A program made the position numbers and the translations under genes. 64,000 bases of DNA. Source: Bradyrhizobium jicamae (GTDB taxonomy: Bacteria; Pseudomonadota; Alphaproteobacteria; Rhizobiales; Xanthobacteraceae). Shown one piece after another: positions 52,757-61,249 of this stretch. The notes below the pieces were generated by a model. It had not been told where the DNA came from. It saw nothing but the letters and a program-made list of their open reading frames with translations, and ran no database searches. Numbering within the stretch: position 1 is the first letter of the stretch; each line of letters begins with the position of its first letter. The DNA is taken from contig NZ_LLXZ01000215.1 of NCBI RefSeq assembly GCF_001440395.1, positions 62,001 to 126,000 of the forward strand, read 5' to 3'.

Positions 52757-53572
52757 ATGGACCGAACCCAGCGCACGATGCAAACCGAATCCAACGAAGT
52801 TCTTTATGATGTGGCGGACCATATCGCGGTTATTACGCTCAACGCACCGGAGCGCATGAATACGATTTCGGGTCCCATGCTGAATGACCTGACGCGGCTC
52901 CTCGTCAGGGCAAACGAGGACCGCGACGTTCGTTGTGTGATCCTCACCGGGAACGGGCGCGCCTTTTGCGCCGGTCTGGATTTGCGGAAGGAGCGCAGCG
53001 GTGACGGCCTCAGCGCGGCTTCCTCCGCGACTTCGCTTGATTTGCGCAATACGCCGCCGACCGTTCTGCAGGCGATGGACAAGCCGACGATTTGTGCGGT
53101 GAACGGCGGCGCTGCGGGCTACGGCATGGACACGGCGCTCGGCTGCGACATTCGTATCATGGCTGAATCTGCGAAGCTGGCCGCGGCATTCGTCAAACGC
53201 GGTGTGGTACCGGAATCGGGAGGAACCTGGTTTCTGCCGCGGATGATCGGCTGGGCCAAGGCGTCGGAACTGATCTTTACCGGCCGCACGCTCTCAGCAC
53301 GGGAATCGCTCGCATGGGGCCTTGCCAATGAGGTCGTGCCGGACGCTGAGCTGATGGGACGGGCGCGCGAGATAGCACGCGAGATCGCTGCCAACGCGCC
53401 ACTGGCGGTTCAGGCCGCCAAGCGGATGATGCGAATGGGGCTCAACGAAACGTTCCCCGATCATGTGCACCATGTCTATCTGCAACTCCTGCCGCTATTC
53501 AAGACGCAGGACATGCAGGAGGGCATCAAGGCGTTCATGGAAAAGCGAGAACCGAAGTTCGAAGGACGGTGA
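52757..53572 (+). CDS. Enoyl-CoA hydratase/isomerase family protein
   Basis: 271 residues: crotonase fold with AFCAGLDL and NGGAAGYGMDTALGCDIRI forming the oxyanion hole. GVVPESGGTWFLPRMIG carries a Glu at the second catalytic site, so hydratase activity is plausible. It ends REPKFEGR like many hydratases. The gene lies 37 bases after the molybdenum hydroxylase and looks part of that operon. Confidence 0.92.
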   Translation: MDRTQRTMQTESNEVLYDVADHIAVITLNAPERMNTISGPMLNDLTRLLVRANEDRDVRCVILTGNGRAFCAGLDLRKERSGDGLSAASSATSLDLRNTPPTVLQAMDKPTICAVNGGAAGYGMDTALGCDIRIMAESAKLAAAFVKRGVVPESGGTWFLPRMIGWAKASELIFTGRTLSARESLAWGLANEVVPDAELMGRAREIAREIAANAPLAVQAAKRMMRMGLNETFPDHVHHVYLQLLPLFKTQDMQEGIKAFMEKREPKFEGR

Positions 53573-53588
53573 GTGCTGTCGCTCCGTG

Positions 53589-54742
53589 CTATTCGGCTGC
53601 CGTCCTCGTGATGGCGTCCGCCTTCCGATTGGTGACAACCACCTTGATCGCATCTTCGACGCGCTCGCGGGCATATCGCAGCGCGGTCGGCAGGTCGAGC
53701 AGCGGAAATGTGTGGGTGTGGATCTTCGTCGCGTCGAAGCGCTTTTCTGCCATCAGCGCCATGGCGCGGCGGGTGGCGCTGCGGCCTTCGCCGCGGATTC
53801 CGTAGGCATAGATATTGTTCTTCACGAGATGTGCGAGATCCATCACGACCGGATCGTGTGGAAATGCGCGAGACATATTTTCCCGCCGCGATTGGTCATG
53901 TGAATGGCCTGGTTGATTGTCGCCTCGTTGCCGGCACATTCGACCACATAGTCTGCGCCGATGCCGCCGGTGAGTTGTTTGACAACCGCAACCGCGTCTT
54001 CGTCGTTGATATTGATGACGCGGTCGGCCCCGAGTTCGCGGCCGATCGCGAGCCGTTTATCGCGCGTTCCGGTCAGGATGACCGGGCTGGCGCCCAGCGC
54101 CTTTGCGACGGCCACTGCGAGTAGTCCGATCGGCCCCGGGCCGATCACCACGACGCTCTCACCGGCAACCAATCCCCCCAACTCTGTCAGCCCGTACATC
54201 GAGGTGCCTGCGGTAACCACCAGCGTTGCCTCGGCATCGCTCATGGTATCGGGCACCCGCGCCAGCGTGTTGATGTGATTGATGGCGTATTCGGCAAAGC
54301 CGCCGTCCGTCGTGAAGCCGTTCGCGCGATGGCCCTTGTCCGGCTTCCCGTAGTTCAGGCATGACGTGTACATGCCCTGGCGGCAGCGCTTGCACTGGCC
54401 GCAGCCGGCGTGGATCTCCACGCTGATCCGCTCCCCAATCTGGAATTCGTCGACGTCGGGTCCGAGCGCGGCGACGGTCCCCATGTACTCATGCCCAGGC
54501 GTGAAATTCTTGTTGAAGGGCAGACCACCCTGGATGCTCGCCGGCGAGCCGGAATGAATGATTTCGAGGTCGGTGGCACATATCGCAACGGCATCAATCC
54601 GGACCAGCACTTCGGCGTGCGCGGGAACGGGTACCGGCTTTTCCCGCAGCTCAAGTTGATCCGGATCGCCCAATACCCAGGCTGTCATCCGATCGGGAAT
54701 GGGAAAGTCCGGCGAGGTTTTCACGCCTGAAGGTTGATACAT
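53589..54742 (-). pseudogene. Zinc-dependent alcohol dehydrogenase, frameshifted
   Basis: From the ATG at 54742 (GGAG six bases upstream) the protein reads normally for about 290 residues: catalytic-zinc Cys in ICATDLE, GHEYMG, structural-zinc cysteines in CGQCKRCRQGMYTSC, and Rossmann motif GPGPIGLLAV. Near 53862-53871 the frame breaks and ends at a TGA (53843-53845). The rest continues in another frame (AFPHDPVVMDLAHLVKN to the stop at 53589). Restoring one base (GCGCA to GCGGCA) joins the two parts into a complete MDR-family enzyme of about 383 residues. Either a real inactivating deletion or a sequence error. The intact form would oxidise an alcohol with NAD(P). Confidence 0.85.
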
Positions 54743-54923
54743 GAGCGTCTCCTCTCTCACCGGATGCTACCGGAAATCTCCAGCCGGCGAAATTGCCGGA
54801 TCGCGACAACGCGGTCCTACGTTTGCTGCATAGCAAAACGCTTCGTCGCAAAACCTTCATACGCGGCCTATACTTGCTGCCCGGTTGGTGTTGAAATCCT
54901 CATCTTTGAAGCCGGAGTGATCC

Positions 54924-55931
54924 ATGAAGACCGTTCGCTTTGTTCTTGCCTTGCTGTCGCTGTCGCTGATCGCGCCCGTGCAGTCCGCCAAAGCGGCCGA
55001 CGTCATTTGCTACAATTGTCCGCCGGAATGGGCGGACTGGGCTTCCATGCTCAAGGCGATCAAGGCCGACCTCAACTACGATATCCCGCACGACAACAAG
55101 AATTCCGGCCAGGCGCTGGCGCAGATTCTCGCCGAGAAAAACAACCCGGTCGGCGATATCGGCTATTTCGGCGTCACCTTCGGCATGAAGGCCAAGGCGC
55201 AGGACGCACTCGAGCCCTACAAGCCGGCTAAATCGGATCAGGTCTCCGCCGGCCTGAAGGATGCCGATGGTTACTGGACCACGATTCATTCCGGCACGCT
55301 GGGCCTGTTCGTGAACAAGGACGCGCTCGGCGGCAAGCCGGTACCGGCCTGTTGGAAGGATCTCCTGAAGCCCGATTACAAGGGCATGGTCGGCTATCTC
55401 GATCCGTCGTCGGCTGCGGTCGGCTATGTCGGCGCGGTCGCGATCAATTTGGCGCTCGGGGGGTCCGAAGCAAACTTCGATCCTGCCATCAACTTCTTCA
55501 AGGATCTGCGCAAGAACGATCCGATCGTTCCCAAGCAGACTTCCTATGCCCGCGTCGTCTCCGGCGAGATGCCTATCCTCTTCGACTATGATTTCAACGC
55601 CTATCGCGCGAAATACTCGGAGAAGGGAAACTTTGAGTTCGTGATCCCCTGCGAGGGATCGGTGGTGTTTCCGTATGTCGTCGGCCTCGTCAAGAACGCG
55701 CCCAACAAGGAGAAGGCCAAGAAGGTGCTGGACTATCTCCTGTCCGACAAGGGCCAGGCGATCTGGACCAACGCCTATCTCCGACCGGCGCGACCGATCG
55801 AGCTGCCCGAAGCCGTAAAGAAGAAGTTCCTGCCTGACAGCGATTACGCGCGCGCGAAGAATGTCGACTGGGGACAGATGGAAAACGTGCAAAAAGGCTT
55901 CGTCGACCGCTATCTCGCTGAGGTTCGCTAA
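54924..55931 (+). CDS. ABC transporter extracellular solute-binding protein (family 1)
   Basis: 335 residues with a signal peptide (1-24, ends AKA-A). The mature protein begins DVICYNCPPEWADW and has HSGTLGLFVNKDALGG, MVGYLDPSSAAVGYV and the C-terminal FLPDSDYARAKNVDW. This is the iron/putrescine/2-aminoethylphosphonate-type binding fold. The ligand is not identifiable. It begins a five-gene operon of importer plus metallophosphoesterase, preceded by a strong GAAGCCGGAGTG leader. Confidence 0.92.
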   Translation: MKTVRFVLALLSLSLIAPVQSAKAADVICYNCPPEWADWASMLKAIKADLNYDIPHDNKNSGQALAQILAEKNNPVGDIGYFGVTFGMKAKAQDALEPYKPAKSDQVSAGLKDADGYWTTIHSGTLGLFVNKDALGGKPVPACWKDLLKPDYKGMVGYLDPSSAAVGYVGAVAINLALGGSEANFDPAINFFKDLRKNDPIVPKQTSYARVVSGEMPILFDYDFNAYRAKYSEKGNFEFVIPCEGSVVFPYVVGLVKNAPNKEKAKKVLDYLLSDKGQAIWTNAYLRPARPIELPEAVKKKFLPDSDYARAKNVDWGQMENVQKGFVDRYLAEVR

Positions 55932-55968
55932 GGCAATATGGCGCCTCTCGCCGGGGCGCTGACTTCTG

Positions 55969-56784
55969 ATGTCACATAGGTCCTTTGTCTGGTTATGCCT
56001 GCTGCCGCTTGCGGTAGTGACAGCGGCATTTTTCCTGTTGCCCATGGTGCGGCTGGTCGTAACCGGGGCAGGGGGACCGCAGGGGCTCGCGGGATATCTC
56101 GCGATCCTGGTCGAGCCGCGTTACCGCGCGACCCTCGTCAACACGGTCCTGCTCGCCACCGCGACCACCATCGTAACCCTGGTCGTGGCGACGATCGCCG
56201 GGATGTTCCTGCAGCGGCATCGTTTCCCCGGCCGCGCCGTTCTGATTGCGATGCTGACCTTTCCGCTGGCGTTTCCCGGCGTCGTGGTCGGCTTCATGAT
56301 CATTCTCCTCGCCGGCCGACAGGGGTTGATCGGCGATTTCTCCAACCGCCTGTTCGGTGAAAAGCTGGTCTTTGCCTATTCGATCTACGGCCTGTTTCTC
56401 GGTTATCTCTATTTCTCCATCCCGCGCGTCATTCTCACGGTCATGGCAGCGGTGCAGAAGCTCGATGTCGGCCTGGAGGAAGCCGCGCGTTCGCTCGGCG
56501 CGGGCCCGTGGGCGGTGCAGCGCGACGTCGTTCTGCCGGCGCTGGCGCCAGCCTTCGTCGCCTCCGGTGCGATTGCGTTTGCGACCGCGATGGGCGCGTT
56601 CGGTACGGCGTTCACGCTGGCGACCAATATCGACGTGCTGCCGATGCTGATCTATACCGAGTTCACGCTGGCTGCGAATTTGTCGATTTCGGCCGCGCTG
56701 TCGGTCGGTCTTGGCATCATCACCTGGTTCATTCTTGCGCTTGCCCGTTCCTTCAGCGGAAGCGCCGTCGCGGCTGCCGGATGA
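55969..56784 (+). CDS. ABC transporter permease, first subunit
   Basis: 271 residues with six membrane helices. The EAA coupling loop is EEAARSLGAGPWAVQRDVVLP. The end of the first helix (FFLLPMVRLVVTGAG) is typical. It opens the inner-membrane channel with the second permease, whose gene starts four bases after its stop. Confidence 0.93.
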   Translation: MSHRSFVWLCLLPLAVVTAAFFLLPMVRLVVTGAGGPQGLAGYLAILVEPRYRATLVNTVLLATATTIVTLVVATIAGMFLQRHRFPGRAVLIAMLTFPLAFPGVVVGFMIILLAGRQGLIGDFSNRLFGEKLVFAYSIYGLFLGYLYFSIPRVILTVMAAVQKLDVGLEEAARSLGAGPWAVQRDVVLPALAPAFVASGAIAFATAMGAFGTAFTLATNIDVLPMLIYTEFTLAANLSISAALSVGLGIITWFILALARSFSGSAVAAAG

Positions 56785-56788
56785 AATC

Positions 56789-57574
56789 ATGCGCGACCGC
56801 CTGATCTTCACCGGCCAACTCGTCTTCACGCTGCTGGTCGCCTCCTTTCTGGTGGTGCCCGCGATCCTGTCGATCTCCGCCGGCGTCACGGTGAACTACT
56901 TTCGCGGTATCCAGTCCGGTGTGACCCTGCAATGGGTGATGCAGGTGTGGGAGCTTTATGCCGGCACCATCCTGCTGTCGTTTCTGATCGCCTTTGCGAC
57001 CCTTGCCGTGACGCTCGCTGTCGGCGTTCCAGCCGCCTATGCCCTGCATGTGCGGGGAGGGCGGCTGTCTCGGATCGTCGAGGAAATTATCACCCTGCCG
57101 TTGGCGATTCCAGGCCTTGCCATCGCACTGGCACTGCTCCTGACTTACGGAGGCTTTGGCAATTTTCGCCGCTCCTGGTTGTTCATTCTCGTAGGCCACG
57201 TCATCTTCACCATGCCCTTCATGGTGCGATCGGTCATGGCTGTCTTCGCGACCGTTGACATCAAAACGCTGGATGAGGGCGCGGCATCGCTTGGCGCATC
57301 GCCGTGGCGGCGCTTCCGCGACGTGATTGTGCCCAATGCTCTGCCCGGAATATTGGCGGGCAGCCTGATGGTGGTGACGCTGTCGCTCGGCGAGTTCAAC
57401 CTGACCTGGATGCTGCATACGCCCTTGACCAAGACGTTGCCGATCGGGCTTGCCGACAGCTATGCCTCGATGCGGCTTGAGGTCGCTTCCGCCTATACAC
57501 TGATCTTCTTCGTGATGATCATTCCGCTGCTGGTTGCGATGCAGTTGTTCGCCGAGAAGGATTTGAAGAAATGA
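56789..57574 (+). CDS. ABC transporter permease, second subunit
   Basis: 261 residues from the ATG at 56789. Six membrane helices; the EAA loop is DEGAASLGASPWRRFRDVIVP. It pairs with the previous permease; the heterodimer plus ATPase is the usual layout for spermidine, iron and phosphonate importers. ATGA overlap with the ATPase gene. Confidence 0.93.
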   Translation: MRDRLIFTGQLVFTLLVASFLVVPAILSISAGVTVNYFRGIQSGVTLQWVMQVWELYAGTILLSFLIAFATLAVTLAVGVPAAYALHVRGGRLSRIVEEIITLPLAIPGLAIALALLLTYGGFGNFRRSWLFILVGHVIFTMPFMVRSVMAVFATVDIKTLDEGAASLGASPWRRFRDVIVPNALPGILAGSLMVVTLSLGEFNLTWMLHTPLTKTLPIGLADSYASMRLEVASAYTLIFFVMIIPLLVAMQLFAEKDLKK

Positions 57575-58632
57575 GTGCGGAGGCCGGACACGGCGCCTCG
57601 GTGCGTATCGAGGCCTGCGGCAAGACGTTTGTCGACGGAACGCGCGCGCTCGAACCTGCAACGCTCGACATCGCCCGTGGCGAAACGCTGGTGCTGCTCG
57701 GCCCCTCCGGCTGCGGCAAGACCACCATGTTGCGTATCATCGCGGGGCTCGAAGCGCCCGATCCCGGCGGCAGGGTGCTGTTCGATAGCAAGGATATGAC
57801 GGCGGTGCCGATCGAGCGGCGCAATGTCGGCATGGTGTTTCAGTCCTACGCGCTTTTCCCCAACATGACCGTGGCAGACAATATCGGCTATGGCTTGAAG
57901 ATTCGCGGGATGCCGGACAAGGAGCGAGCGGCACGCGTTGCCGAACTGGTGGCGCTGACCAACATTTCCGGCCTTGAGAACCGCCGCATTGACCAGCTTT
58001 CCGGTGGCCAGCGTCAGCGCGTGGCGCTGGCGCGTGCGGTCGCGATCCGGCCAGGTATCCTGTTGCTGGACGAGCCTTTGACCGCGCTCGATGCTGCGTT
58101 GCGCGACCGGCTGCGCGGAGAGTTGAATCGCTTGCTGCGCGCGCTGGGTATCACGACGATTTACGTGACGCATGATCAGTCCGAGGCCATGGAACTCGGC
58201 GATCGCGTTGTCGTCATGCAGAAGGGAACGATTGCCCAGATCGGCACGCCGCGCGAAATCTACTTCACGCCGCGAAGTCGCTTCGTCGCCGAATTCATCG
58301 GTGCCGCGAATATCGTCGAGGCGGCCATCGAGGACGGTCATCTCGTGTTACCAGGCGGGCGGCAGCCGGTTCACTGCGATGGTGACATGTCGGCGGCCGT
58401 TGCGATGATCCGCCCGGAAACCATCCGCGTGGCGGCGGCCAAAGATGCGTCGCTCTCGGGCACGATCGACAGCGTCAGTTTCATCGGTGACAGGCAAAGG
58501 CTGGTCGTCAGCGGCGCGTCCAACAGGTTGCTCACGGTCGACGCACCGAATACGGTTCAAGCTAGGCCGGGTGAACGGATCGGACTATCGATTTCGCCGG
58601 ATGCTGTCCGTCTGCTGCCGCCCGAGTACTGA
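57571..58632 (+). CDS. ABC transporter ATP-binding protein (PotA/FbpC type with TOBE)
   Basis: 353 residues: Walker A GPSGCGKTT, Q loop VFQSYALFPNMTV, signature LSGGQRQRVALARA, Walker B ILLLDEPLTALD, and the H loop VTHDQSEAMEL. A C-terminal TOBE region of about 110 residues begins near 240 (EFIGAANIVEA). It powers the importer encoded just upstream. Confidence 0.94.
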   Translation: MSAEAGHGASVRIEACGKTFVDGTRALEPATLDIARGETLVLLGPSGCGKTTMLRIIAGLEAPDPGGRVLFDSKDMTAVPIERRNVGMVFQSYALFPNMTVADNIGYGLKIRGMPDKERAARVAELVALTNISGLENRRIDQLSGGQRQRVALARAVAIRPGILLLDEPLTALDAALRDRLRGELNRLLRALGITTIYVTHDQSEAMELGDRVVVMQKGTIAQIGTPREIYFTPRSRFVAEFIGAANIVEAAIEDGHLVLPGGRQPVHCDGDMSAAVAMIRPETIRVAAAKDASLSGTIDSVSFIGDRQRLVVSGASNRLLTVDAPNTVQARPGERIGLSISPDAVRLLPPEY

Positions 58633-58640
58633 GAAGGCCG

Positions 58641-59480
58641 ATGTCGCCACAGCCGATTCATATTGTCCAGATTTCCGACCTGCATATCAAGCCGCCGGGA
58701 TCGCTCGCCTATGGCCGAGTGGATACGGCAAAGGCGCTCGAACGCTGTGTCGCCGCCCTGAACGAGTTCGAGCCAGCACCCGATTTCGTCGTGATTTCCG
58801 GCGATCTGGCTGATACGCCGACGGCAGAGGAATATCAGTACCTCGAGCGGCTGCTGGCGCCGCTCAAACTTCCATTCGCAGCTATCCCCGGCAATCACGA
58901 TTCGCGCGAGTTGATGCGCGCGGCGTTCCCTTCCGCTTCGTACGCCTTCGTATCCGGACCACTCAACCAGAAGATCGAAGTGGCGGGGCTCGATCTGCTG
59001 TTGCTGGATTCAAGCGTAGACCGCAAGCCGCATGGTGAACTCGAAGAGGCAACACTGCAATGGCTTGACGCGACCCTGGCTTCGTCGCCCGACCGGCCGG
59101 CCCTGCTGTTTCTGCACCACCCGCCGTTCAAGGCAGGCATTTGGCACATGGACCGCCAGAATCTCCTCAACGCAAGCGACCTCGCGCCGATCGTGCGCCG
59201 CCATGCGCGCGTGCAACTGATCGCAACCGGGCATGTGCACCGCGCGGCGCTGACCATGTTTGCGGGCGTGCCGACTACAATCTGTCCGGCTCCGAATCAT
59301 GCGGTCGACCTTGATCTTGGCGAGCTGCGCGAGCCTTCCTTCAAGGTCGAGCCGCCGGCCTTCCATCTCCACAGCTGGTTTCCAGGTGAGGAGGGCGGCG
59401 CTATCGTCACCCACCAGGTCCCGATCGGGAGTTTCGACGGTCCGCATCCGTTTTTTGGGGCTGATGGAAAGTTGCTTTAG
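58641..59480 (+). CDS. Metallophosphoesterase, CpdA/GpdQ-like
   Basis: 279 residues with all five metal-binding blocks: QISDLHI, SGDLAD, GNHD, LHHPPFK and ATGHVH. No signal peptide, so it is cytosolic. Members hydrolyse cAMP (CpdA) or glycerophosphodiesters (GpdQ). It follows the ATPase by eight bases and is surely in the same operon, which suggests that the transporter brings in a phosphodiester that this enzyme cuts (inference). Confidence 0.9.
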   Translation: MSPQPIHIVQISDLHIKPPGSLAYGRVDTAKALERCVAALNEFEPAPDFVVISGDLADTPTAEEYQYLERLLAPLKLPFAAIPGNHDSRELMRAAFPSASYAFVSGPLNQKIEVAGLDLLLLDSSVDRKPHGELEEATLQWLDATLASSPDRPALLFLHHPPFKAGIWHMDRQNLLNASDLAPIVRRHARVQLIATGHVHRAALTMFAGVPTTICPAPNHAVDLDLGELREPSFKVEPPAFHLHSWFPGEEGGAIVTHQVPIGSFDGPHPFFGADGKLL

Positions 59481-59616
59481 CTCCTGCGTCTTGCCGGCTG
59501 GGCCATTTCGCTTCTGGGCCGATTGCAAAACGAGGCGTTCGCGCGCACACTTTCCCCCAAGAAAATCGCGGCTTCGATTATGCAAATTCGCCGCGGATAA
59601 GGTTTGGGGGACACAA

Positions 59617-60585
59617 ATGCGTTTGATCCATTTTCTGATTCCAGCGCTCGCGCTGTTTTCGAGCCACCAGGCGATCGCTCAAGCGAACTATCCGGACCGC
59701 CCGATCAAGATGATCGTGCCGCTCGCCGCGGCGAGCGCGGTCGATGTCGCTGCGCGGATTGTGACCCAGAAAATGGCCGACAATATGGGTCAGCAAATCG
59801 TGATCCTGAATCAGCCCGGTGCATCAGGGTTGATTGGCGCGGAGGCCGTCGCTCGGGCTGAACCGGATGGCTATACGATCGGCGGGTTCAACGACAGCAT
59901 CATGACCATGGTGCCGAACCTTCAGTCCAAGATGCGCTGGGATATTCTGAAGGACTTTGAACCGGTGTCGTTGGTCGCGACGGTGGAGTGGGGGCTGATT
60001 GCCAACAATCAGTCCAGCTTCAAGAGTGCAGCGGATCTGATCGCGGCTGCGAAGGCGGCGCCCGGCAAGATCGATTATGGCTCCGGTGGACCGGGAAGCC
60101 CGCAGCATCTGGCGATGGCGATGTTCGCGTCGGCTGCCGGCATCTCGTTGACGCATGTGCCTTACAAAGGGGCCACCCAGGCTGCAACCGACATTGCCGC
60201 AGGCCAGATTCCCGTCGGTTTCCAGGGGCTCGGCACCGTCGCAACGCTGGTGCGCGGCGGCCAGCTCAAGCTGATCGGGGTAACCACCGAAAAGAGATTG
60301 GCGCAATTCCCCGACGTGCCGACCGTCTCGGAATCTGGTTTGCCCGGCTTCTTCTTCAATTCATGGTTTGCGATTCTTGCCCCTGCTGGCACCCCGAAGA
60401 ATATTATTGCCCGGCTGAACGCCGAGGTGCTGAAGGCCGTCGTTGATCAGGATGTGCGCCGGAAGCTTGAAGAGCTGGGATTCGCGGTGCGCGGCAGTTC
60501 AGCCGAGGAGCTGCGCGCCATGACGCGCGATCAACTCGCGAAGTATGAGCGCGTGATCAAGGAAACGGGAATCGCCAAGGAATAG
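59617..60585 (+). CDS. Tripartite tricarboxylate transporter (TTT) substrate-binding protein, Bug family
   Basis: 322 residues from the ATG at 59617. Signal peptide 1-21 (ends AIA-Q). Family hallmarks: YPDRPIKMIVPLAAASAVDVAARI, GASGLIGAEAVARAEPDGYT, HVPYKGATQAATDIAAGQIP and PLGF-like end LEELGFAV. It binds carboxylates in the periplasm. No TctA/TctB permease genes are in the window, so it is an orphan. Confidence 0.93.
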   Translation: MRLIHFLIPALALFSSHQAIAQANYPDRPIKMIVPLAAASAVDVAARIVTQKMADNMGQQIVILNQPGASGLIGAEAVARAEPDGYTIGGFNDSIMTMVPNLQSKMRWDILKDFEPVSLVATVEWGLIANNQSSFKSAADLIAAAKAAPGKIDYGSGGPGSPQHLAMAMFASAAGISLTHVPYKGATQAATDIAAGQIPVGFQGLGTVATLVRGGQLKLIGVTTEKRLAQFPDVPTVSESGLPGFFFNSWFAILAPAGTPKNIIARLNAEVLKAVVDQDVRRKLEELGFAVRGSSAEELRAMTRDQLAKYERVIKETGIAKE

Positions 60586-60629
60586 CCGCCGGCGCATGGT
60601 GCGACAGGCGCCAGCAGCCAGTCTCGTAA

Positions 60630-60902
60630 TCAATAGCAGGCGTAACGGCGTCCGCCGCGGCCGACATAGTAATCAGCGCCCATCGCACAGGGACTGACCC
60701 CCCACGCATAAGCTCCGCGAATCTGGTTGCGCCGCTGGTAGTCGCCGGTATAGGGGCTGTTGGCTCCCTTGTTCTGGCAGTTAGCGTTCGGATAGAACTG
60801 CGCGCAGTAGCCGGGATTGTAGACGACCTCCTGCGCGGCAGCTGGCGCTGCGACCGCAGCGGATAAGAGGGCGGCAACGCCCAGCAAAGCAAATTTGGTC
60901 AT
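60630..60902 (-). CDS. Small secreted cysteine- and tyrosine-containing protein
   Basis: 90 residues from the ATG at 60902 (AAGGAGAA upstream). Signal peptide 1-23 (ends AAAQ). The mature part has YNPGYCAQFYPNANCQNKG, tandem Tyr/Gly residues and a C-terminal YACY. Four cysteines may form disulfides. Orphan periplasmic proteins of this type are common in Bradyrhizobium. Function unknown. Confidence 0.7.
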   Translation of the reverse strand: MTKFALLGVAALLSAAVAAPAAAQEVVYNPGYCAQFYPNANCQNKGANSPYTGDYQRRNQIRGAYAWGVSPCAMGADYYVGRGGRRYACY

Positions 60903-61249
60903 GGATATTCTCCTTAAAAGACAGATCAAAGGGCGCCGGCTCAGGCCTATTCGGTCCCGTGCGCGGGCGGGTACAACGGTCAATCTGAGCCGTTAGTGCC
61001 GCGCATGGAGGAAAGGTTCAGGGAGCCATGTGCGACATGGCGGGTTGTCCGGCATCCCCTAGTTGCATGGCATGTTATCTGCTAGGAGAACCCCGGTTAT
61101 GTTTGAATCAATTGTCTTCAGATCCCTCCGAGATCCAGTGCACCATGGCTTGCCCGTCCGAACGCCCACCGATCCCGACTGCCGACGTAAAGGCTTGTTC
61201 GCCAACGATCTTTCGCTAGTCTGAACAAGGTGGATGGAGGAAGCTGAGG
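60903..61249. other. Intergenic region before the cyclase-like gene
   Basis: About 350 bases between divergent genes. No supported coding sequence. GGAGG at 61236-61240 is the ribosome binding site of the next gene; no clear operator or hairpin was seen. Confidence 0.35.
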
